NCBI GenBank assembly: GCA_964574875.1
Contig: CAZNOX010000011.1
Coordinates: 1 to 57,993, forward strand
Length of the DNA: 57,993 bases
Direction: 5' to 3'
DNA from: DSCS01 sp035391585
GTDB taxonomy: Bacteria; Macinerneyibacteriota; Macinerneyibacteria; Macinerneyibacteriales; DSCS01
Position 1 is the stretch's first letter. Every line of letters begins with the position of its first letter. Both the position numbers and the translations under genes were made by a program. Of the stretch, positions 24,960 through 32,578 are shown piece by piece. The notes under the pieces were generated by a model that was not told the DNA's origin, did not search any database, and saw only the letters and a program-made list of their open reading frames with translations.

Positions 24960-26606
24960 ATGATAAAGAATATTTTATGTATTCACGAAAATGAGTACTT
25001 TGTCAAAGCACTCTCCAATATTCTATTGCGTCATGACCTTTTTGTCTCGGGTTTTGATACCATGGACGAGGCGGGAGGTTTTATCAGGGAGTACCGTGAG
25101 AGTCTGGACCTTGTCATCGTGGGAGGGCCGCTGAAAGACGGCACGGATACCACCGAGATCGCCCGTATCCTCCGCCACGAGCTCCATGTCCGGGCTCCCA
25201 TCATGGGACTGGCCCCGGCCATCAACAGAGAGCTTCTCAAAAAGGCCCGGGAATCGGGAATCAATATCTTCCTCCCTGAAAAGATCAAGGAGGGAGAGCT
25301 CATGAAGCACATCAAGGTCTTCGATCTTCTCTGGAGCGACCCCAAGCCGGCGTCCATCCTGCTCATCGACGAAAACCCGCTGCGGCGGGAAAAACATCTC
25401 TTTGAACTCCGGGGAGGGAATTTTACCGCCTGGGAGACCGCCGAAGGGATGAAGGCCGTTCTCCTGGCCGAAGAGAACAACCCTGATTACATCGTCCTCA
25501 GCGACAGCCTCACGGACAAAGACTGCTTTGAGGTGAGCCGGGCGTTGAAATCGAACAGGCTGACAAGCCATATCCCCGTCATCCTCCTCACGCGTGCCCT
25601 TTCAGCGGAGTTGAAACGGAAAAGCCTCATGGCCGGCATCGTGGACTTCTATGTGGAGGATGAGAAAAGCAGCGCTTTTCTCTGGTTCATCACAGAGATC
25701 GTCTCCAGGATCAGCGAAAAGAAGTACAAGTCGGCCCTTCATTTTTCCAACTTTCCCATCATGATCCATACAGTCAACTACATCCTTCAAAAGGAAGGGT
25801 ACCATGTCTTTAATACGTCCCAGTGCACCGAAGCGGAAAATATCATCAACGACGGGACCATCGATGTCATCCTCTGTGATATCGGGACAAGCCAGCAGTC
25901 TTTTCCCATGCTTCAGCGTTATGCGCTCTCCAGGGAAAAGGGGCAATGGATCCCCATTGTGCTCATCGCCGGCCCGGGGGACATGGAAGAGCTTCTCTTC
26001 GGGCTCCAGGACTTCGCCGATGACTTTGTCAAGACCCCGTTCTTCCCCGAAGAGCTCATCAAAAGGATCAACAACCAGGTGAAGATGAAAGAGACAGGGG
26101 AGTATATCTTCAATCAGAGCCAGAACCTGAAGATGCTCTCTATCACGGATTTCCTCACAGGAGCCTACAACAGGAATTACCTCGACGATACTCTGGAGAG
26201 TTTCATCAGCCGGTACAAGCGTAAAAAGAGGATGTTCTCGGCGCTCATGATCCAGGTGGAGGATTTTGCCAAGATCGTCTCTCTCTTTGGCCGCCTGACG
26301 GGAGATGAGATCCTCAGAAAGGTGACGGCGATCCTGGAACAGACACTGAGGCCTACAGACATGATCTTCCGTTTCGGAGAGGATGATTTCATCGTCCTTC
26401 TGGAAGACACTCCTGAAGAGAACCTGAGGATCGTGGCTGAGCGTATCCTTGAGAAATTTGAAAACACCATGCTGAGTGAAGAGTCCGGGAATTATCACCG
26501 TGTGAATCTCCTCGTGGGAGCCCTGGCCTATTCAGGAGAGAGCCGGGATGATGTCCTGAAAAAACTGGATAAAGAGATCGAAAAAATGAAAAGAGCTTAT
26601 GAGTAG
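24960..26606 (+). CDS. Triple receiver protein with degenerate GGDEF domain
   Basis: A 548-residue cytoplasmic signalling protein. Three CheY-like receivers are visible: about 1-120, 130-250 and 262-378. Receiver 3 keeps the phosphorylatable Asp307 (VILCDIG) and Lys358 (DFVKTPF). Receiver 1 has Gly55 and receiver 2 Ser181 where the Asp should be, and neither keeps the lysine. The C-terminal domain (about 392-548) begins with the GGDEF-family phrase DFLTGAYNRNYL but reads GEDDF at 473-477 for GGDEF, and IQVEDF at 431-436 for the metal-binding DxDxF. It is therefore probably not an active diguanylate cyclase. Overlaps rlmN by 8 nt. Confidence 0.88.
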   Translation: MIKNILCIHENEYFVKALSNILLRHDLFVSGFDTMDEAGGFIREYRESLDLVIVGGPLKDGTDTTEIARILRHELHVRAPIMGLAPAINRELLKKARESGINIFLPEKIKEGELMKHIKVFDLLWSDPKPASILLIDENPLRREKHLFELRGGNFTAWETAEGMKAVLLAEENNPDYIVLSDSLTDKDCFEVSRALKSNRLTSHIPVILLTRALSAELKRKSLMAGIVDFYVEDEKSSAFLWFITEIVSRISEKKYKSALHFSNFPIMIHTVNYILQKEGYHVFNTSQCTEAENIINDGTIDVILCDIGTSQQSFPMLQRYALSREKGQWIPIVLIAGPGDMEELLFGLQDFADDFVKTPFFPEELIKRINNQVKMKETGEYIFNQSQNLKMLSITDFLTGAYNRNYLDDTLESFISRYKRKKRMFSALMIQVEDFAKIVSLFGRLTGDEILRKVTAILEQTLRPTDMIFRFGEDDFIVLLEDTPEENLRIVAERILEKFENTMLSEESGNYHRVNLLVGALAYSGESRDDVLKKLDKEIEKMKRAYE

Positions 26607-27603
26607 ATCCTATTTTGACGAAGAAGAGGCCTTTATCGAGGCCGTGGGACAACGATACCGCCTGAAACAGGCTGATGAATGGATCCTCCGGAAGTCTGTC
26701 TATGATTTTACGGAGATGACAGACCTTCCCGCTTCTCTTCGTGAGCGGCTCGCCCGTGAATGGGCCGTGATCCCTCTGAAAGCAGCCGACAAACAGCGCT
26801 CGGAAGACGGATCCACGACAAAGACCCTCTTTGAGACCGCCGACGGGCATTACGTGGAATCGGTCCTCATGGAGTATGAGACACGGCGGACGCTGTGTGT
26901 CTCAACACAGGTGGGCTGCCGCAACAAATGCCGCTTCTGTGCCACGGGGACCCGGGGGCTGGAGCGCGATCTCACGGCGGGGGAGATCATGGGCCAGATC
27001 CTCCATGATTCTCCTCTCACCAATATCGTCTTTATGGGGATGGGAGAACCCCTGAATAATCTTTCCCAACTGATCAAAACCCTGCGCCTTCTGAGTGACC
27101 CGGGCAAGATGAACTTCGGTGCGCGCCGCATCACCATATCAACCGTGGGCCTTTCGGAAGGGATCAGGGCCCTGGCTGAAGAAAACCGCCAGTATGGCCT
27201 CTCCTGGTCTCTCCATGCCCCCACAGATGAGCTTCGGTCATCTCTCATCCCCGTAAACAGGCGCCATCCCATCTCTGAAGTGAAAGAGGCGCTCAGAGAG
27301 TACAACCGGCGGACAGGGGGAGCCGTGACTCTGGAGTATATTCTCCTGAAGGGGATCAATGACTTCCCGGAGTATGCTCATCTCACGGCGGATCTTGCCC
27401 GGGAACTGAATGCCAAGGTGAATGTTATCCCTTATAATGCCCATCCGTATGCTGATTTTGAGCGTCCTGAAGAGGAAACCATCCGTGCATTTGCAGGGGC
27501 TCTCCAGGACCGGGGAATTGTTGCCACAGTGAGAGAAAGCAAAGGAAATGACATTGACGCGGCCTGCGGCCAGCTGGCCGGACGTCACCGACAAGGAGGT
27601 TGA
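26599..27603 (+). CDS. rlmN: Dual-specificity RNA methyltransferase RlmN
   Basis: A 334-residue radical SAM enzyme that methylates C2 of adenosine in 23S rRNA and some tRNAs. CRNKCRFCATG (about 110-120) binds the 4Fe-4S cluster after VSTQVGC; MGMGEPLNN, ISTVGL, LHAPTDELRSSLIPVNR and IPYNAHP are family phrases; the catalytic cysteine is in DIDAACGQL at the C-terminus. RlmN is favoured over Cfr by length and housekeeping context. Its start lies in the end of the receiver gene. Confidence 0.94.
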   Translation: MSRSYFDEEEAFIEAVGQRYRLKQADEWILRKSVYDFTEMTDLPASLRERLAREWAVIPLKAADKQRSEDGSTTKTLFETADGHYVESVLMEYETRRTLCVSTQVGCRNKCRFCATGTRGLERDLTAGEIMGQILHDSPLTNIVFMGMGEPLNNLSQLIKTLRLLSDPGKMNFGARRITISTVGLSEGIRALAEENRQYGLSWSLHAPTDELRSSLIPVNRRHPISEVKEALREYNRRTGGAVTLEYILLKGINDFPEYAHLTADLARELNAKVNVIPYNAHPYADFERPEEETIRAFAGALQDRGIVATVRESKGNDIDAACGQLAGRHRQGG

Positions 27604-27607
27604 GTTC

Positions 27608-28285
27608 ATGGCTGTCTTTACCGTTTCCAGGACATACGGGCTTTATGTTGAAGAGATGCTTCAGGATTTTGCACAGAAGAATGAGATGGATATCTTTTCC
27701 CATGAGCTTCTCATGGAAGTCGCTAAATCTGTCCGGCAGCCCCTTGATAAGATCGAGGACCTCTATTCCATGGATTCCTTCAACTCGTTCAAGATCTTCA
27801 TCGCTGAGATGCTCCAGTCCATGGCCGACTCCTCATCTCTCATGGTCACGGGCTCCCAGATCGACGCTCCGGTCTATTTTCCCCTCTTTTTCCCCACTCT
27901 TCACGGAAAAGAAGAGGAGAAGAAGATCGAGAACAGGAAATCCTATACAGATCTCATGAAAAAGGTCATCGAAGACCTCTACAGGAAAGGGAATGTCATC
28001 ATCATCGGGAGAGGGTCACAGATCATCCTCAAAAACTACCCCGATGTGGTCCATCTCCGTTTTGACGCCTCCCTGGAGTACCGTATCAGAGAAGTCACGA
28101 AAAATGAGAAGATCTCCGCCGGCGAGGCCGAAGACAAGATCAAAAAGACCGACAAGAAGCGGAGGGACTATATCGACTACTTTTACGGAAAGAAGGTTGA
28201 CTCTCCCGACCTCTATGATATGATAATCAACGTTGAAAGGCTGAGGGGGAAGACCCTCTCAAAAGTCCTGCAGTCTTTGGTCTAA
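27608..28285 (+). CDS. Cytidylate-kinase-like family protein without P-loop
   Basis: A 225-residue protein of the cytidylate-kinase-like family. Family phrases: DIFSHELLMEVAKS near residue 33, IIIGRGSQIILKNYPDVVHLRFDAS, and IKKTDKKRRDYIDYFYG with DLYDMIINVERL, all typical. The N-terminal loop, usually ISREFGSGG, reads VSRTYGLYVEEM here, so the nucleotide-binding glycine loop is missing. A true CMP kinase would need it; a regulatory role is more likely. Start at ATG 27608 with AAGGAGGTTGAG just upstream. It is followed by a small coiled-coil gene. Confidence 0.8.
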   Translation: MAVFTVSRTYGLYVEEMLQDFAQKNEMDIFSHELLMEVAKSVRQPLDKIEDLYSMDSFNSFKIFIAEMLQSMADSSSLMVTGSQIDAPVYFPLFFPTLHGKEEEKKIENRKSYTDLMKKVIEDLYRKGNVIIIGRGSQIILKNYPDVVHLRFDASLEYRIREVTKNEKISAGEAEDKIKKTDKKRRDYIDYFYGKKVDSPDLYDMIINVERLRGKTLSKVLQSLV

Positions 28286-28295
28286 AAGGGGGATA

Positions 28296-28535
28296 ATGTC
28301 CATGAAAGAAGACCTGAAGAAAAAAATCGAAAAAGCCAAAGGGATGTTCCAGGAGAGACTGGAGTATCTCATCCGCGATATCAATATGATCGAAAAAGAT
28401 GTGGTCAATATCGGCCATGACCTGGCCTCCCTGGAACAGGAGCTTGCCCAGGTCCGGCAGACGCTCTCCCTGTCGCCTGCCCGGGAAGATAAGAGCAAAG
28501 AAATGACCGGCAACCGTGAAAAACCGTTTACTTAA
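28296..28535 (+). CDS. Small coiled-coil protein, paralogue 1
   Basis: A 79-residue charged protein predicted to be one long helix. Heptad spacing runs through about residues 5-58 (IEKAKGMFQERLEYLIRDIN then EKDVVNIGHDLASLEQELAQV). The segment ERLEYLIRDINMI closely matches ERMEYLKRDMNLL in the small gene at 32397, so the two are paralogues. No known domain. Start may be ATG 28296 or 28302, after AAAGGGGG. It overlaps the next gene by 20 nt. Confidence 0.72.
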   Translation: MSMKEDLKKKIEKAKGMFQERLEYLIRDINMIEKDVVNIGHDLASLEQELAQVRQTLSLSPAREDKSKEMTGNREKPFT

Positions 28536-30258
28536 GACACTCTCTCTCGGGATCCTTCTCTTTTCCCTGTGCAGCCTGAGTCATGCCGCTTTTTTTGACA
28601 GGCCCTATTATACCAGGGATGAGATCCCTCTTTTTGTCACCGATTCCGGCACGTTCATCACTGTCTTGTATAACGGGGAACCGTTCAGACCCTTTGACGA
28701 TTCGGGCACCATTGCCCTCATACCCTGCACAGAGGACGGAAACGGCCTGAAAAAGGCCTTTATCCCACTGGGCTTCAATGCTCCCCGGGGTGTCTATACG
28801 GTCCTTCTGGACGGAGACGAAAGCCGGGCGTTCCGTTTTCTGGTGACAAGCCGGGCTCCCGGGCCTCTCAGCGAGCCTCTGTTTATGTGGAGTGTGGAGA
28901 ACGGGGGACGCTACGACCACCTGGAAGGAGACTACCTCAGAGACCCGTCATTTTCTCCTGAGAACATCGACCGCTGGGTGGAGAGGATCGGATTCAATAC
29001 CCTCTATTTTATGATCGGCCAGACCAATTCCTCCCTGAAGAGCGTGGACGGGGAGAATCCCTGGATCCCCGGCCCCCTCAACACCTGGAAAGGCTTCTCC
29101 GCCAGCCGAAAGGCCCGGTATAAAGGAGGGTATATCGGAAGTTTCCTCTCCTTCGGAAACGGCAACGGAAAACTGAGACAGTACCGTTTTTCAAAGGATT
29201 TCGATGATGAGAAAAAGAGGATCTTTACCAACAAATTCATCTCCATCACAGATCCTCAAAGAGAGGCCGACATCATCGCATTGGCCAGGGAACTGGATGA
29301 GAACGATGACATCGACTTTGTGGGCCTCGACTATATCCGGATGGGCCCCGGCGGGTTTGAGCACTATCAGGAGTTCGCGGATATCTTCGGGATCACGTTG
29401 CCCAGGGGGACAGAAGAGGAGAAGATGTTCTATGTGGGCTCCCATGTCCGTCTGGGGACGATTCCCGAGTTCAGGGAAAAATGGCGCTATTTCAGGGCTT
29501 TCAAGACAGCCCAGGTCATCAAAAAGGTCAGCCGGGCTGTTCAAAAACCCCTCTTTGTCTTTACCCTGGGATGGGAACAGGGCCATTCTCACGGCCAGGA
29601 TCCGGTCATGTTTTCAGATGCCGGAGCTGATGTCATCATGGTCATGTTCTATGAAGCCACCCATGGAGAGCACGACCGGATGATGGAGAGCTGGCAGGAT
29701 TATCTCAAAGAGGCCGGGCCCCTTCAGATCCTGGCAGGCCAGGATGTGGACGTGGTCCTCAATGACGCCGCAGATCCCGCCCGCCAGGGCCCTGAAGAGA
29801 TGCTCCGGCGCTACGAGGAGAACATCAGAGTCCTTTCGGCCAAGGGACAGATGTCGGGATTTTTCCTTCATGACCTGGTGAGGACCTTCAACGGACGTAT
29901 TCTGCCCCACTATTCCGAAGAATGGCTCTTTGCTGCAGGAACGGTCCGTCAGCGTTTTCTCGAAAAGAGGGGCTCTGCGCGTGTCCTCTCGTCACTCAAA
30001 GAGAAAAAGGGCGGATTTGTCTGGAGTCTTTATAATACGAGTGACAACAAGGTCCTGATCACATCCATGGATATCTTCCCCGGCCTCTGGCCCTCGTTCT
30101 CCGTGGACGGAGAAGAGATCCCCCCGAAGGGAACCCTTGAAATACATCTGCCTTACAGGTATAGTAATAAAAGATTGAAGCGGAACTATATTTCCGTATA
30201 TGCTCTCCTGAGTGATGGAAGCCGGATTACGGATATGCTCTACTATCCTGTTCCGTAA
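28516..30258 (+). CDS. Secreted TIM-barrel-like protein, possible glycoside-hydrolase relative
   Basis: A 580-residue exported protein with signal peptide (KNRLLKTLSLGILLFSLCSLSHA). A beta-rich N-terminal domain (to about 120) resembles a carbohydrate-binding or Ig-like module. The middle part has barrel-like phrases: NIDRWVERIGFNTLYFMIGQ, DDIDFVGLDYIRMGPGGFEHYQEFADIFG, VFTLGWEQGHSHGQDPVMFSDAGADVIMVMFYEA, IRVLSAKGQMSGFFLHDLV. The D-YIR phrase is seen in glycosyl-hydrolase-like families GHL10 and relatives. A C-terminal beta-domain follows. Catalytic residues cannot be assigned. GTG start overlapping the coiled-coil gene; 14 nt before coaBC. Confidence 0.6.
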   Translation: MKNRLLKTLSLGILLFSLCSLSHAAFFDRPYYTRDEIPLFVTDSGTFITVLYNGEPFRPFDDSGTIALIPCTEDGNGLKKAFIPLGFNAPRGVYTVLLDGDESRAFRFLVTSRAPGPLSEPLFMWSVENGGRYDHLEGDYLRDPSFSPENIDRWVERIGFNTLYFMIGQTNSSLKSVDGENPWIPGPLNTWKGFSASRKARYKGGYIGSFLSFGNGNGKLRQYRFSKDFDDEKKRIFTNKFISITDPQREADIIALARELDENDDIDFVGLDYIRMGPGGFEHYQEFADIFGITLPRGTEEEKMFYVGSHVRLGTIPEFREKWRYFRAFKTAQVIKKVSRAVQKPLFVFTLGWEQGHSHGQDPVMFSDAGADVIMVMFYEATHGEHDRMMESWQDYLKEAGPLQILAGQDVDVVLNDAADPARQGPEEMLRRYEENIRVLSAKGQMSGFFLHDLVRTFNGRILPHYSEEWLFAAGTVRQRFLEKRGSARVLSSLKEKKGGFVWSLYNTSDNKVLITSMDIFPGLWPSFSVDGEEIPPKGTLEIHLPYRYSNKRLKRNYISVYALLSDGSRITDMLYYPVP

Positions 30259-30272
30259 AGGAGGAATCGTCG

Positions 30273-31484
30273 ATGAATGAGAAAAAGAGTGTCCTCATCG
30301 GCATAACGGGTGGGATCGCAGCCTATAAGATCGCCTCCCTGGTCCGACTCTTCAAAAAAGCCCAATGGAATGTCATCGTTGCCATGACGAAAAACGCCAT
30401 GGAGTTCATCACGCCTCTCACATTCGAGACCCTGTCGGGCAACCCGGTGATCACCGACAGTTTTGAAAGAAGCCTTCCCGTCTACGGCTCCATGGAGCAT
30501 ATCTCCCTGGCGGATTCCATCGATGCTTTTGTCTGTGCCCCGGCGACAGGGAATATCATCGCCAAGGCCGCTTCCGGCCTGGCTGACGATATCCTGTCCA
30601 CGACGATCCTCGCTCTGAAAAGCGAGACACCTAAAATCATCTGTCCGGCCATGAACGTGCGGATGTACGACAATCCCGCCACACAGGAGAATCTCAGGAC
30701 ATTGCGCTCCCGGGGATTTCTCATCATCGAACCCGATGCCGGCGAACTGGCCTGTGGTGTGGAAGGAAAGGGGCGTCTCCCCAGGGAAGAGCTGATCTTT
30801 GCTGTGACAGAACGTGAAGTCTCGGGGAAACCCCTTGAAGGGAAGAGGATCATCGTCACAGCGGGAGCCACAGTGGAAGCCATCGACCCGGTCCGCTACA
30901 TCACCAACCATTCATCGGGGAAGATGGGGCTGGCTGTCGCTGAAGAGTGCTGGCGCCTGGGAGCCCATGTCCGGCTCATCAGCGGGCGCGATGCCGTCTC
31001 AGGAGTCTCTGTCCCCCAGGAAAGGGTCTCCGGGGCTGAAGAGATGAAAGAGGCCGTGATGACGCTCATCAAAAACGAGGGAGCCGATCTTGTGATCATG
31101 ACAGCGGCTGTGGCGGACTATACTCCTGAAAAAAAAGAAGACCATAAGATCAAAAAGGGGGAGGAGACTCTCACACTTCGCCTGAAAAGGACCCCTGATA
31201 TCATCTCTATGATCAAAAAAGAGAGTGATGTCCCGGTTATCGGATTTGCCGCTGAATCGGATCGTGTCCTGGAGTATGCCGGAGAAAAACTCAAAAAGAA
31301 GGGACTGGCCCTCATCGTTGCTAATGACATCACTCAGAAAGAGGGGGGCTTCCGTTCAGATTTCAACCATTGTTATCTCATCACTCCGGACAAGACTCGG
31401 GAGCTGGATCGGATGACGAAGCGAGAGGTCGCCCGGCATCTGGCTCAGGAGATCATTGCTCTTTTCGAAAACAAGGAACGATGA
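30273..31484 (+). CDS. coaBC: Bifunctional phosphopantothenoylcysteine decarboxylase/synthetase CoaBC
   Basis: A 403-residue enzyme of coenzyme A synthesis. The N-terminal CoaC half is an FMN protein: GITGGIAAYKIASLVRL, HISLAD with the catalytic His, and CPAMNVRMYDNPA with the PAMN motif. The CoaB half has VTAGATVEAIDPVRYITNHSSGKMG and MTAAVADYTPEKKEDHKIKK. Both activities look complete. AAAGGAGG precedes the ATG. Its stop overlaps the next start (ATGATGA). Confidence 0.95.
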   Translation: MNEKKSVLIGITGGIAAYKIASLVRLFKKAQWNVIVAMTKNAMEFITPLTFETLSGNPVITDSFERSLPVYGSMEHISLADSIDAFVCAPATGNIIAKAASGLADDILSTTILALKSETPKIICPAMNVRMYDNPATQENLRTLRSRGFLIIEPDAGELACGVEGKGRLPREELIFAVTEREVSGKPLEGKRIIVTAGATVEAIDPVRYITNHSSGKMGLAVAEECWRLGAHVRLISGRDAVSGVSVPQERVSGAEEMKEAVMTLIKNEGADLVIMTAAVADYTPEKKEDHKIKKGEETLTLRLKRTPDIISMIKKESDVPVIGFAAESDRVLEYAGEKLKKKGLALIVANDITQKEGGFRSDFNHCYLITPDKTRELDRMTKREVARHLAQEIIALFENKER

Positions 31485-32395
31485 TGGCTGTCCGACCCCT
31501 TGATGAACTTGTCAATTTTCTCATAGAGCAGGGTTTCATAACATCGATTCCTCATCGGGCGGAATACAGCGATGAAGACCTTCTCACAACAGTACTGGAC
31601 CGGTTGAAAGAGAATATCAATTACGGGAAAGTCTTCCGCCAGATGCAATCTCTCCATGAGCTGATCCCCGGATCGGTGCAAAAAGGGTACCTGGAGACGG
31701 CTTCCCTTGTCCGGGAGAAGGCTCTGGAGCTCTTCCCGGCTTCTGAAGCTATTCTTTTCTCCTGTCAGGGGGACAACTGTGATGAGGAGTGTTTGAGCTA
31801 CCTGGATCCCCGGATCTCAAAAGAAGCCCTTCACCATGATCTTGCCTCAAAGGGTTATTTTTCCCGGGAGAAGGACGGACTTTCGACTCTGATCCTGGCT
31901 TTCGATGCCGGGGGAAAAGGCCCTGATGTCCTCATCCTCAAAGGAGAGACAAGCGCTTTGACAGCTCCTCCCTTTATCAAGATGGCTTCACTCTTTTCCT
32001 TTTTTGCTTCCGCCGCTCTCACAAGCGGGCGTTCCTTCGACCTTTTAGAAGCGAATACGGACGAAGGCCTGAAGAAAAAACTCAAAGAGGAGCATGAAAA
32101 CCTCAAACTGACAGAAAACCTGGTCCTGCTCAGCCAGTTTACCGTGGGTCTGAATCATGAGATCAACAACCCCCTGGCTGTGATCAAAGGAGCGCTTTTT
32201 CTCATGAAAAAGAGCCTCGACGATGATCAGGATGGCGTGATCACAAAAAACATCAGCCGGATCGAGGAAGCCGTCTCTGCGATTTCCGAGATCGTCCAGA
32301 ACCTGGAAACGTTAAAACGGAAATATAAGATCAAAGAGTATCTGAAAGATGTCCATATGGTCGATTTTTCCATGGGTCAGACAAAGGAGGAGTGA
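31484..32395 (+). CDS. HisKA phosphotransfer protein lacking a kinase ATPase domain
   Basis: A 303-residue cytoplasmic protein. Residues about 60-190 could be a GAF-like sensor (LFPASEAILFSCQG, TLILAFDAGGKGPDVLILKG, FFASAAL). Residues 195-285 form a dimerisation helix pair with the histidine-kinase H-box LNHEINNPLAVIKGAL, phosphorylatable His225. The protein then ends; no N, G1 or G2 box of a HATPase_c domain is present here or in the following DNA. It could receive phosphate from another kinase, as Spo0B and ChpT do. Start ATG 31484 with AAGGA 6 nt upstream; ATG 31481 is the alternative. It is followed directly by coiled-coil paralogue 2. Confidence 0.78.
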   Translation: MAVRPLDELVNFLIEQGFITSIPHRAEYSDEDLLTTVLDRLKENINYGKVFRQMQSLHELIPGSVQKGYLETASLVREKALELFPASEAILFSCQGDNCDEECLSYLDPRISKEALHHDLASKGYFSREKDGLSTLILAFDAGGKGPDVLILKGETSALTAPPFIKMASLFSFFASAALTSGRSFDLLEANTDEGLKKKLKEEHENLKLTENLVLLSQFTVGLNHEINNPLAVIKGALFLMKKSLDDDQDGVITKNISRIEEAVSAISEIVQNLETLKRKYKIKEYLKDVHMVDFSMGQTKEE

Positions 32396-32396
32396 G

Positions 32397-32570
32397 ATGA
32401 TTCGCGACAAGGACAACGAGTATTTCGAAGAGGTCAGCGTGCGACTCAATGAGCGGATGGAGTATCTGAAAAGAGACATGAACCTTCTCCTCCGCAATTT
32501 AAGTGATATCAAAGACAGTGTGGTCCAGCTGACCGGAGAGATCGAAAAAGTCACAAAGATCAAAAACTAG
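32397..32570 (+). CDS. Small coiled-coil protein, paralogue 2
   Basis: A 57-residue charged helical protein: YFEEVSVRLNERMEYLKRDM then LLRNLSDIKDSVVQLTGEIEKV. The ERMEYLKRDMNLL core matches ERLEYLIRDINMI of the gene at 28296. Start ATG 32397 follows AAAGGAGGAG and touches the HisKA gene's stop. Placed between the HisKA protein and murA. No known domain. Confidence 0.72.
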   Translation: MIRDKDNEYFEEVSVRLNERMEYLKRDMNLLLRNLSDIKDSVVQLTGEIEKVTKIKN

Positions 32571-32578
32571 GAGGGCCT

